A stretch of 15,464 bases of DNA from Chloroflexota bacterium (GCA_021813225.1 JAKALH010000021.1:1-15464); one strand, 5' to 3'; positions 1 through 7,179 are shown, numbered from the stretch's first letter. Notes: generated by a model not told the origin, from the letters alone. Program-made: numbers and translations.

Positions 1-1341
1 TTCCACAATGCAGCAACACGGTGGGTAGACGATTACGGCGAACTAAAGAAACAATGGATACAGGCAGACGATCGGATGCAGGCCAACCGATTGTTTTACC
101 AGCTCAAAGACCGCTACCAAGTTACAATGATCGAGGCGCTGGCAGACCGACAATTCCTGCCGCGCTACGGTTTCCCGATAGGTGTTCATGCGCTTAAGGT
201 TCGACTGGCACGAGATAAAGATGAAGGGTCGCGCATCGAAGACCAATTCAGACTGGAACGTCCCTCCCTTCTCGCGTTGCGGGAATATGCACCCGGCTGC
301 TCTCTCATTGTTGGCGGCCAAACAGTCAAATCGCGCGGCTTGTTGAAACACTGGACTGGTGCATTGACCGATGCACCAATGGGCATGCGTGGGTATGCCG
401 TCGAAGGTGGTGATGGTAATCTCTATTACTCAACTGTCTCTAAACAGAGGCTGAATCAGCTGCTTGAAGCAAACCAGACCGCGCCGCGCGAATCCGAGTG
501 GGAACTGTTACTACCACGTCACGGGTTCACAACTGCTGCCTGGGATAAACCTCACCGCGCCCGAGAAGTGGACCTGGCTTCCGAAGTGTTTGTCACAACC
601 ACCGCATTTGCACGAGGTCAGCCGTATGACGGCGAAGCAGAAGAGATCGAGCACCTGGGCGGCATCAGTAACCTCATTGGGATATACAGGCAACACGGTG
701 AGTTGCTGGTCTATAACAAGGGAGACAAAGAATGTGGGTTTGCCATATGTACGCAGTGCGGCTACGCCGATGGCGAAATCGAAGCGACTGGAGCAGGCAG
801 AGAGCGTTTACCTCGAGGATTCGAAAGGCATATCCCTTTGGAGAAGTACAAAGGTCAGTGCTGGAAAGAGGGGGAAGCGCCTGTCCTGCGACATCAATGG
901 CTGGCCGCACAACAAACAACTGATGTATTTCTAGTCGATTTCAGTCGTATCTTGTCCCCTGGACAATGTAATGAAACTTTGATGTGGACGCTGGGTCACG
1001 CCCTTCGTCTGGCAGCCGCGCGTGTGCTGGAGCTGGATGCGCGCGAGCTAGGGGTCACTGTGATATCAGTAAATGCGCAAGGTGCCCGTGGTATCGTGCT
1101 GTACGACAATGTCCCTGGCGGAGCGGGCCACATTCATGAGGTCATTCAGAGTCCTGCTGCCAGCCGTAACTGGTTCACCGAAATGCGCGATCACGTTTTA
1201 TACGTGAATCATGAACATGACCAACGATGTCAGACGGCTTGCCTCGACTGTTTACTCACTTTTGATACGCAGACTGATGTGCTGGCTGGACGAATAGACC
1301 GGCGACTTGCGCTGTCCGCTATAAATCAACTCATGCAATAG
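1..1341 (+). CDS. SF2 helicase C-terminal part with DUF1998 domain (5' truncated by window)
   Basis: The frame is open from base 1 with no start codon that fits the family before the conserved part, so the gene begins upstream of the window and only its last ~446 residues are visible. The motifs are those of the C-terminal region of DEAD/DEAH helicases carrying DUF1998: FLPRYGFP near base 157, LREYAPG near 283, a C-x4-C-x2-C cluster (codons at 733, 748, 757), the YDNVPGGAGH motif near 1102, and a final C-x3-C-x2-C cluster (codons 1228, 1240, 1249) followed by a DRRLAL segment. These cysteines probably bind zinc. Such helicases occur in DNA repair (MrfA-like) and in defence systems such as DISARM. 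The N-terminal signature of DrmB is not visible, and the ATPase motor lies outside the window, so no subfamily is assigned. The gene is visibly less GC-rich than its neighbours, which hints at transfer. DUF1998 call is firm; the biological role is open. Confidence 0.8.
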   Translation, partial: FHNAATRWVDDYGELKKQWIQADDRMQANRLFYQLKDRYQVTMIEALADRQFLPRYGFPIGVHALKVRLARDKDEGSRIEDQFRLERPSLLALREYAPGCSLIVGGQTVKSRGLLKHWTGALTDAPMGMRGYAVEGGDGNLYYSTVSKQRLNQLLEANQTAPRESEWELLLPRHGFTTAAWDKPHRAREVDLASEVFVTTTAFARGQPYDGEAEEIEHLGGISNLIGIYRQHGELLVYNKGDKECGFAICTQCGYADGEIEATGAGRERLPRGFERHIPLEKYKGQCWKEGEAPVLRHQWLAAQQTTDVFLVDFSRILSPGQCNETLMWTLGHALRLAAARVLELDARELGVTVISVNAQGARGIVLYDNVPGGAGHIHEVIQSPAASRNWFTEMRDHVLYVNHEHDQRCQTACLDCLLTFDTQTDVLAGRIDRRLALSAINQLMQ

Positions 1342-1572
1342 CAGCCTGTGCATTTCACTGAGGTTGTGCACAATGTCGCACCAAGCAGGACTTCCAACGC
1401 CCCCACCCATTCGTGATGGCTTTCACCTTTGCGTGAGGGCATGTTCGTGCAGGATCGGGCGATGCTCAGTTGCCGTAAACTGTCCGCCGCACACGTGATA
1501 CACTGTCCACACATTGCGCCTGTTCCGCCGCGCCCGGCGCGGCGATATCCCTGCGGGGCTGCCTGCTATAAG

Positions 1573-3108
1573 ATGACCCGACCCAACATCCTGTTTATCA
1601 CCACCGACCAGCAGCATTACGACACGCTGGGCGTGACGAATCCGCGCATCCGCACGCCCGCGCTGGATCGGCTGGCCCGCGAAGGCACACGCTTCACGCG
1701 CGCCTACTGCACCAATCCCACCTGCTCGCCATCGCGTTCCAGCATGATCACCGGGCTGTACCCCGCGTGGCACGGTTGCTGGGCGATCGGCGTGAAGCTG
1801 CCCGAGGACGTGCCGACGGTGGGCGATATCCTCTCGCGGCATGGCTACGAGTCCATCCTCATCGGTAAGGCGCACTTCCAGCCGCTGAAATCGCAGCCGG
1901 GCAGCGAATCGCTGGAGTGCCAGCCCATCCTGCGCGACCTGGATTTCTGGCGCGGGTTCCACGGCCCGTGGTACGGCTTCGACCATGTGGAGACGGCGCG
2001 CATGCACGGCAACGAATCGCACGCCGGCCAGCATTACGCCGTCTGGATGGAAGAGAAAGGCCTGCGCAACTGGCGGGATTATTTCCAGCAGTTTCCGCCC
2101 AGCCCGGACGACAAGTATCGCGGGCCGTACTATCTGCGCGACGCCCAGGTGTGGGATTTGCCGGAGGAGTTCCACCACACCCGCTGGGTCGGCGAGCGGA
2201 CGATGGCGCACATCGAGCGCTGCGCCGGCGCGGGCCGGCCCTTCTTCCTGTGGGCCAGCTTCTTCGACCCGCATCCGCCCTATACGCTGCCGGAGCCGTG
2301 GGCGTCGATGTATGACCCGGCCGACATGCAGCCGGGTACGCTGCAAGCGGGTGAGTTCAACCACATGCCGCCGCAATTCGCCCGCACGCTGCAGGAACAC
2401 CCGGACTTCACGGATTACGACGAGCCGGGCGGGCAGGGTCTGCACGGGTTTCATTCGCACCGGCACACCCGCGAGGAACTGCAGCGCAGCATGGCGAGCT
2501 ATTACGGCATGTTGAGCCTGATCGACAGCGAGGTCGGGCGCATCCTCGCCGCGCTGGATCGCCTGCGTCTGGCGGAGAACACCCTCGTCGTCTTCAGCAC
2601 CGATCACGGCCACTTCCTCGGCCAGCACGGCCTGATTGCGAAAGGGGCTTTTCACTACGAAGACCTGCTGCGTGTGCCGATGATCGTGCGCCAGCCCGGC
2701 GCCGTGCCGGCGGGCGTCGTCTCGGATGCCCTGCAAAGCCAGATCGACTACGCGCCCACTTTCCTGGGCGCGGCCGGACTGTCGGCGCCCGGCATCATGC
2801 AGGGCGTCAGCCAGTTGGGCGTGTGGCGGGGTATCGCGAAGCCGAACCGCGACCACGCGTTGATTGAGAACCGCCACAACCCGACGCGCGTGCATCTGCG
2901 AACCTATGTGAACCAGCGCTACAAGCTCACCGTGTACCGCAACGCCGGTTACGGCGAACTGTTCGACCTGCAGGACGACCCGCAGGAACGCTGCAACCGC
3001 TGGGATGATCCGCAGTATCAGACCGTCAAGTCCGAACTGCTGCTGCGCTTCGTGCAGGCCGACATCCAGCGCGAGCCGACGCGCATGCCGCGCATCGCCG
3101 GGGCATGA
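1573..3108 (+). CDS. Type I (formylglycine) sulfatase
   Basis: This 511-aa protein of the alkaline phosphatase/sulfatase superfamily hydrolyses sulfate esters. It begins with the family's usual RPNILFITTDQQ strand, whose D12 and Q13 are predicted metal ligands. C51 in CSPSR (51-55) is the cysteine converted to formylglycine by a maturation enzyme, which is not encoded here. DPHPPY (D232-H234), D344-H345 in STDHGH and K357 complete the expected active-site set. The ATG at 1573 is chosen because homology starts there; the frame stays open back to 1429, but that extension (GC-rich, Cys/Pro/Arg-rich) does not resemble the family. No signal peptide is seen, so the enzyme should be cytosolic and act on imported sulfated glycans or another small ester. 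No strong Shine-Dalgarno sequence precedes the start. It stands alone, but sits in the same neighbourhood as GH16 and GH78 enzymes. The substrate cannot be read from the sequence. Confidence 0.9.
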   Translation: MTRPNILFITTDQQHYDTLGVTNPRIRTPALDRLAREGTRFTRAYCTNPTCSPSRSSMITGLYPAWHGCWAIGVKLPEDVPTVGDILSRHGYESILIGKAHFQPLKSQPGSESLECQPILRDLDFWRGFHGPWYGFDHVETARMHGNESHAGQHYAVWMEEKGLRNWRDYFQQFPPSPDDKYRGPYYLRDAQVWDLPEEFHHTRWVGERTMAHIERCAGAGRPFFLWASFFDPHPPYTLPEPWASMYDPADMQPGTLQAGEFNHMPPQFARTLQEHPDFTDYDEPGGQGLHGFHSHRHTREELQRSMASYYGMLSLIDSEVGRILAALDRLRLAENTLVVFSTDHGHFLGQHGLIAKGAFHYEDLLRVPMIVRQPGAVPAGVVSDALQSQIDYAPTFLGAAGLSAPGIMQGVSQLGVWRGIAKPNRDHALIENRHNPTRVHLRTYVNQRYKLTVYRNAGYGELFDLQDDPQERCNRWDDPQYQTVKSELLLRFVQADIQREPTRMPRIAGA

Positions 3109-3204
3109 GGGGGTTCTCCACGAATTGGCCGTGCTGAGGCGGGGACTGCCCCATTAAGCCAGTAAGAGGTTGTCCTGCCTCCTCAGCGCCTGATGATGTG
3201 GACA

Positions 3205-3950
3205 CGGGTGACGAGAACTGCAGGAGTCCGTTGCGCGCCAGCACCTCTTCGCTATAGCCTGTGGAAGCGATCATATTCAATGTGGCATCATCGTCTGACG
3301 CCACATATAGCGAGCCAGCGGCGGCATTCAGGGCCAGCGCGCTTTCGCGCATGATCACTTGAGCAACCTGATCGGGCGTGATGGACCGATAGAGCGCCGC
3401 ACTCACCCGCTGCAGCAGCTCAATGCGGTCCGAGGCGCCTCGCGATCTCTGCCATGGCGATGGAGGCCAGGTTGGATAGAATCCCAACGTCGTCTTCCGA
3501 CCAGGCGCGGGGCACATGGTCGACCGCACACAGTGAGCCAACCATGTATCCGTCCGGAGTGAAAAGAGGCGCGCCCAGATAGACGATCACGCCTGGATCC
3601 TGCAGGGCCGGGTTGTCACGAACGAACGGGTGCGCCCGTGTATCGTTAATAACGAGCGGCTGACCTGAGGCGACAAGATGCCTGGAGAATGAATGCGATA
3701 GCGGGAATTCCCGGCGCGATGCCCAGGGTTTCGGTAATCCGCAGGCGCTTTTCAGAAACTCGCGGTTCCCGTCCAGCAGCGAAACGAATGAGATTGGAAC
3801 CCGCAACACTCTGCACGCAAGCTCTGTCAGTTGATCAAACGCTGGCTCGGGCGGGGTATCCAGTAGCTGTGTTCGGCGCAGGGCTTCCAGGCGTGCTTCA
3901 GACGCTGAGGCGATGTCTGTAAGCAACGCGTCGTTTACAGACGGTACCAT
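3205..3950 (-). pseudogene. Broken GAF-domain signalling protein (frameshifted and truncated)
   Basis: Reading starts at ATG 3950 with a good GGAG at 3957-3960. The first ~170 residues form a GAF domain of the type found at the N-terminus of histidine kinases and diguanylate cyclases: RLEALRRTQLLDTPPEPAFD, then LGAPLFTPDGYMVGSLCAVD and SEDDVGILSNLASIA. The frame ends at a stop at 3420, but a second GAF-like segment (LLQRVSAALYRSITPDQVAQ through GYSEEVLARNGLL) continues in another frame. Removing one base at about 3430-3431 would read smoothly as EIARRLDRIELLQRVSAAL, so a one-base insertion is the simplest explanation. The second GAF homology fades near 3205, and no kinase, cyclase or output domain follows. 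A natural pseudogene fits best; a sequencing error could explain the frameshift but not the missing C-terminus. Confidence 0.75.
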
Positions 3951-4025
3951 TCATCACTCCACGGCAATAACAAGCCCATACATGGTTGGATACAGTGATG
4001 ACGGCTCTGGGCCTTGCGTGATCCG

Positions 4026-4031
4026 ATTATA
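4026..4031 (-). promoter_or_regulatory. Candidate -10 box for the GAF gene
   Basis: A perfect TATAAT on the minus strand lies about 76 bases upstream of the GAF start. No recognisable -35 box is found at 16-18 bases, so this is only a candidate. The 3951-4131 gap otherwise holds only a weak 6-bp hairpin (4079-4084 with 4093-4098) downstream of the GH16 gene. Confidence 0.3.
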
Positions 4032-4131
4032 GAACACACCGCCAGCGCATTTAGAAACTATCTCAAAACGCCGGTTTCGTCACATGATGCCCGTGACGCA
4101 CAAGTAGAGAACTCGGAGTTGTGATTTGCCG

Positions 4132-4983
4132 TCAGCGGTTCGTTACTGCGGGGATAAACGCCTGCGCGTTGTTGCGCATGTACACGCGCACGTAGTCCAC
4201 GTACATGTATACGGGGAAGACGGTGCTGGCATCGGGATAGCCCGGCCACGTGCCGCCCACCGCGATGTTCAGAATCAGATAAAACGGGTGGTCGAACGAC
4301 CACACCTGCCCCGGCGCCAGGTTGCTGCGCGTAATGGTGTGCGTCAGCGCGCCGTCCACGTAGAAGCGGATGACATCCGGCTCCCACTCGGCCGCGTACA
4401 CGTGATAGTCGGCGGTGGGGTCGGCGTTGTTGGGCAGCGTGTAGGAGTTGCCGATGGGCGCATCCCGGCCGCTGGCATCAGGCATGTGCAGCGTCTCCAC
4501 CACCGGAATATCGTAGTTGATGTGCTCCAGGATGTCGATTTCGCCGCAGGCCGGCCAGCCCACCTGGCTGATGTTCGCGCCCACCATCCAGAAGGCCGGC
4601 CAGATGCCCTGCCCGCCGGGTATTTTGATGCGCGCCTCGAAGCGCCCGTACCGCTGAGTGAACTTGCCCTGGGTGTACAGCCGCGCCGAGGTGTAGGCGT
4701 TGCCCAGGTAATACTCCTTCATCGCCTTGATGACCAGGTTGCCATTTTGAAGGTAGGCATTGACGGTGCGGTCGGTGTAATACTGCAACTCCGCGCCGCC
4801 GCCCCAGGCGCCGCCGGTGTCGTAAGTCCATCTGGTCGGGTCGGCCGGCGAGCCGTTGAGGCCGTTGAACTCGTCGCCCCACACCAGCTTCCAGGGACCC
4901 TGGCCATAGGCCGCGACCGGGCGCAGAGGCATCAGCACCGGCGTGACCAGCGCCAGCGCGAGAATGGCGCAGACAGCCGGCAC
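4132..4983 (-). CDS. Secreted GH16 beta-glucanase (laminarinase-like), copy 1
   Basis: This is a family GH16 endo-beta-glucanase, probably cutting beta-1,3 or mixed 1,3/1,4 glucans outside the cell. Numbering from GTG 4983, the catalytic motif is E148-I-D150-I-L-E153: E148 is the predicted nucleophile and E153 the acid/base. GRFEARIKIPGGQGIWPAFW (114-133) and the YHVYAAEWEPDVIRFYVDG segment are typical of the jelly-roll fold, and the domain ends at DYVRVY followed by a short tail. A hydrophobic stretch at residues 5-20 is a signal peptide. GTG 4983 is the only usual start codon in frame, but it has no ribosome binding site and leaves the signal peptide without a basic n-region. An ATT at 5064 with a strong GAGGTGA just upstream would add 27 residues including an RRSRAR n-region, and may be the real start. 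It lies directly downstream of a paralogous GH16 gene on the same strand and is probably cotranscribed. Laminarin specificity is inferred. Confidence 0.88.
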   Translation of the reverse strand: MPAVCAILALALVTPVLMPLRPVAAYGQGPWKLVWGDEFNGLNGSPADPTRWTYDTGGAWGGGAELQYYTDRTVNAYLQNGNLVIKAMKEYYLGNAYTSARLYTQGKFTQRYGRFEARIKIPGGQGIWPAFWMVGANISQVGWPACGEIDILEHINYDIPVVETLHMPDASGRDAPIGNSYTLPNNADPTADYHVYAAEWEPDVIRFYVDGALTHTITRSNLAPGQVWSFDHPFYLILNIAVGGTWPGYPDASTVFPVYMYVDYVRVYMRNNAQAFIPAVTNR

Positions 4984-5067
4984 GAACGCCCGCGCGCGCG
5001 ACCGGCGGACTGGCGATTCCGCATCCGGTTGTGAGTATTCGTTGGATTCTGATGTATGTGTAATGGG

Positions 5068-5074
5068 TCACCTC
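5068..5074 (-). promoter_or_regulatory. Strong Shine-Dalgarno site pointing to an ATT start at 5064
   Basis: GAGGTGA on the minus strand is a near-complete anti-16S match. From its GAGG core to the ATT codon at 5064-5062 there are six bases, which is normal spacing. No ATG, GTG or TTG in the GH16 frame lies between this site and GTG 4983, about 85 bases away. Confidence 0.5.
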
Positions 5075-5133
5075 GCTGGGCTGCCGTGCCCAATCCCGGG
5101 TTACATAGCCTGGCTCCTCGTGTGCGCGGGCTG

Positions 5134-5991
5134 TCAGCGCGTGTACACGCGCACATAGTCGACCGACATCGTGGCGGGGAAGACGGTGCGCGCCGTCGGG
5201 TAGCCGGGCCACTGGCCGCCCACCGCCACATTCAGGATGATGTAGAAGGGATGGTCGAACACCCACTGCTGGCCGGGGCGCAGGTTGTCGCGCCGCACGA
5301 CCTGCGTCAGCGCGCCGTCCACGTAGAAGCGGATTTCGTCAGGCTGCCACTCCATGGCGTAAACGTGGAAACCGTCGGAGAAGTCATTCGTCCAGGGCGA
5401 GTAGTAATCTTTGCCGATGGACGCATCGCGGCCGCTGGCGCCAGGGAAGTGCAGTGTGCTGACGACATTGGGTTCGAAATTGATGTGCTCCATGATGTCG
5501 ATTTCGCCGCAGGCCGGCCAGCCCGCCTGGTCGATGTTGTCGCCCAGCAGCCAGAACGCCGGCCAGATGCCCTTGCCGGTCGGGATGCGGATGCGCGCCT
5601 CGAAGCGGCCGTATTGCTGGGAGAAGACACCGAAGGTGGTCAGACGCGCCGAGGTGTAGGCGTTGCCGCCGTAGTATTCGCGCCGCGCGGTAATCTGCAG
5701 CGCGCCATCCTGAATATAGGCGTTTGTGATGCGGTCGGTGTAGAACTGCGCTTCCGCGCCGTTACCCCATCTGCCGCCAATGTCATGCTCCCAGCGGGTC
5801 GGGTCGGGCGGCGTGCCGTCCGCCTGGCTGAACTCGTCGTGGAAGGTCATCGTCCACTCGCCGGTCGCGCGCTGCTGCGCCAGCGAAAACGCTGGCGCCG
5901 CTCCCTGGAATACCAGTGCCGCCAGCAGAGCCGCAATCCATAGCCCGAGGCGCTTCACCGGCGCCTGTTCTGTTTTTCGAAATCGAATCAT
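5134..5991 (-). CDS. Secreted GH16 beta-glucanase (laminarinase-like), copy 2
   Basis: This 285-aa GH16 enzyme should hydrolyse beta-1,3-type glucans outside the cell. The start at ATG 5991 gives a textbook signal peptide: basic n-region with R3, R5, K6, K13, R14, hydrophobic core around LGLWIAALLAALVF, and likely cleavage near residues 37-40. The catalytic motif is E163-I-D165-I-M-E168 inside PACGEIDIMEHI, and RFEARIRIPTGKGIWPAFW (129-147) matches the family. It ends cleanly at DYVRVYTR, so it is a single catalytic domain with no binding module. It aligns without large gaps to the next gene downstream, with roughly two thirds identity by eye, so the pair is a tandem duplication; differences are concentrated in loops such as SGRDASIGKDYYSPWTNDF. 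The Shine-Dalgarno sequence is weak (AAAAAG). It follows the small gene 6015-6179 by 23 bases, suggesting cotranscription. Confidence 0.9.
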   Translation of the reverse strand: MIRFRKTEQAPVKRLGLWIAALLAALVFQGAAPAFSLAQQRATGEWTMTFHDEFSQADGTPPDPTRWEHDIGGRWGNGAEAQFYTDRITNAYIQDGALQITARREYYGGNAYTSARLTTFGVFSQQYGRFEARIRIPTGKGIWPAFWLLGDNIDQAGWPACGEIDIMEHINFEPNVVSTLHFPGASGRDASIGKDYYSPWTNDFSDGFHVYAMEWQPDEIRFYVDGALTQVVRRDNLRPGQQWVFDHPFYIILNVAVGGQWPGYPTARTVFPATMSVDYVRVYTR

Positions 5992-6014
5992 GCTTTTTGT
6001 CGTAAGGCCAGTAT

Positions 6015-6179
6015 TTAGTTATGCGGCGCCACCGGCTGCGCCAGATCGGATGTCAAAGCAGGTGCGCTGTCGGGGATGACCACGTCCGGCCGGCTGGCGA
6101 CGACCAGCACCAGCGCGCTGATGCTCATCAGTAGTGTCGATGCCTTCATCGCCAGAATGGTGTTGTGGTGGTTTCGCAT
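6015..6179 (-). CDS. Small membrane or secreted peptide, 54 aa, unknown function
   Basis: A 54-codon frame runs from ATG 6179 to TAA 6015 in the gap between two confident minus-strand genes. It has a GAGG Shine-Dalgarno site at 6188-6191, eight bases before the start. The product has a His/Asn-containing N-terminus (MRNHHN), one lysine, then a hydrophobic stretch at residues 14-28 (TLLMSISALVLVVAS), then a 25-residue tail rich in Pro, Asp and Ala. This is the shape of a single-pass small membrane protein or a signal peptide with a short mature peptide. It is collinear with the coiled-coil protein gene upstream and the GH16 genes downstream, and may be part of that transcription unit. I recognise no family. 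Support is the ribosome binding site, the position and the hydrophobic layout; a chance frame remains possible. Confidence 0.55.
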   Translation of the reverse strand: MRNHHNTILAMKASTLLMSISALVLVVASRPDVVIPDSAPALTSDLAQPVAPHN

Positions 6180-6263
6180 GGTTATGGCCTCATCCCTGCG
6201 GCAGCCGGCAGGTCAGGCTGAACTGACCGGTATTGCCGGCTGCGTGAGGGTGCGGCTGCGCCA

Positions 6264-6842
6264 TCACTTATCGTTCTTGTCGTGGCTGTCGTCTTTGTGC
6301 TTTTCGGGTGTACTCTGCGGCGGCGGGGTCTCCTTGTGGTCATCATTGGGTGCACTGCTGCCGGCGGGCGGCTGCGACTGCGCAGGCTGGCTCTGCGGCG
6401 CGCTGGCCTGCGCCTGCGCTTGTACTTGTACCTGCGCCTGCACTTTCAGCTTGTCGTAGGCTTCCTTCAACTTGGCCTGATAGGCCGCCTCGCGCTGCTT
6501 CATCACCTGGTAGGCTTCGTTCAGCCGCTGTGTCAGTTCAGCCTCGCGGCCGGGGTTCTCCTGCGTGATGACGACGGTCTGCGTAACGAGCTGAGGGGGA
6601 ATGATTTCGGTGCGCGTAATGACCTGCACCTGCTCGGTCAGGGCTGGTTCCAGCGTCGGCATAGCCTCGATGGTGGGGGGCGCATACTGCTGAGCCGCCA
6701 TGGGCACGTTGATATCGCCGTTGGTCTGGATAGTGGTAGTGGCGGGCATGAGCACGCCACTCTGCGCGGCGGCCACGGTGCCGCCGATAACAACCAGGGT
6801 CGTAATAAAACCAGCTATGATCATCGCAAATGACTTATTCAT
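6264..6842 (-). CDS. Exported or membrane-anchored coiled-coil protein with Gln-rich repeat, unknown function
   Basis: Numbering from ATG 6842 (a GTG directly before it could also serve), the 192-aa product has an N-terminal hydrophobic segment (FAMIIAGFITTLVVIGGTVA, about 4-23), which is an uncleaved anchor or a signal peptide. A Thr/Pro/Val-rich stretch follows (to about 95), then a charged helix with heptad-like spacing and a doubled L-x-EAY unit (ELTQRLNEAYQVMKQ and AKLKEAYDKLK), then an alternating Gln-Val/Ala run (VQAQVQVQAQAQA), a Pro/Gln/Ser-rich linker and a strongly charged His/Asp/Lys tail. No enzyme motif is visible. This composition suggests a surface-exposed structural or spacer protein. 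It is the first gene of the minus-strand cluster that includes the two GH16 enzymes. The Shine-Dalgarno sequence is weak; a TATAAA at 6885-6880 is a possible -10 box. No family recognised; the frame is convincing, the role unknown. Confidence 0.7.
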   Translation of the reverse strand: MNKSFAMIIAGFITTLVVIGGTVAAAQSGVLMPATTTIQTNGDINVPMAAQQYAPPTIEAMPTLEPALTEQVQVITRTEIIPPQLVTQTVVITQENPGREAELTQRLNEAYQVMKQREAAYQAKLKEAYDKLKVQAQVQVQAQAQASAPQSQPAQSQPPAGSSAPNDDHKETPPPQSTPEKHKDDSHDKNDK

Positions 6843-7095
6843 CACTATGTTTCCAGTAATTTATTCTTCCAGGTTTCACTTTATAGCCAACAATTCTTCT
6901 AGACCGTACTGTTTGACATGAGTGTAGGGTAAGGCCAACAGGAAGTCATTAAGTGGTGGTGAGAATATACTCATTACGAGTTGTTATGTATAAACAAGCT
7001 GGGCAGCTTTACAGCCCGAGCCTATAACGAGTTCGTTTTTGGCGGCGGCTGGGGTCAGCCGCTGCGTCTGGCCGAAGGCGAAGCGGTGGCGCAGG

Positions 7096-7128
7096 AAACC
7101 TGACAGGTCTGTGAGACCTGTCAGGTTT
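7096..7128. repeat. Perfect 15-bp inverted repeat with 3-base loop
   Basis: AAACCTGACAGGTCT (7096-7110), GTG, then its exact reverse complement AGACCTGTCAGGTTT (7114-7128). The length and perfection are far beyond chance. It is not followed by a T-run, so it is not a standard terminator. It resembles dispersed REP-like intergenic palindromes, which is an inference since only one copy lies in the window. Confidence 0.9.
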
Positions 7129-7141
7129 GGCGTCACAGCCT

Positions 7142-7167
7142 GCGCGGGGAGTGACGGAATCCCGCGC
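7142..7167. promoter_or_regulatory. Operator-like inverted repeat over the rhamnosidase promoter
   Basis: GCGCGGG (7142-7148) and CCCGCGC (7161-7167) are perfect inverted arms separated by 12 bases. The candidate -35 box lies between the arms, so a dimeric repressor bound here would block RNA polymerase. No regulator gene lies next to it. Confidence 0.4.
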
Positions 7168-7179
7168 ACCGCCTACAAT
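7151..7179 (+). promoter_or_regulatory. Candidate sigma-70 promoter of the GH78 gene
   Basis: GTGACG (7151-7156), a 17-base spacer and TACAAT (7174-7179). The predicted transcript would start near 7186 and include the ribosome binding site at 7202. The -35 box matches four of six consensus bases. Confidence 0.4.

Noticed and set aside
1525..1544. A GC-rich hairpin (arms 1527-1533 and 1537-1543) upstream of the sulfatase.
   Set aside because: It has no T-run and is easily expected by chance in such GC-rich sequence, so it is not called a terminator.
1429..1572. A longer sulfatase start at ATG 1429 adding 48 residues.
   Set aside because: The extra segment is Cys/Pro/Arg-rich, not a signal peptide, and unlike the family, which begins at RPNILFI.
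1423..2895. A 490-codon open frame on the minus strand opposite the sulfatase.
   Set aside because: It is the complement of a well-supported sulfatase in GC-rich DNA, and its product is Arg/Val/Ala/His-rich without any domain.
4126..5943. Two ~300-codon plus-strand frames opposite the GH16 genes.
   Set aside because: They mirror the tandem GH16 coding sequence. Their similarity to each other follows from the gene duplication.
6912..6940. A TTGACA-like box on the plus strand in the divergent intergenic region.
   Set aside because: No acceptable -10 box is found at 16-18 bases downstream.
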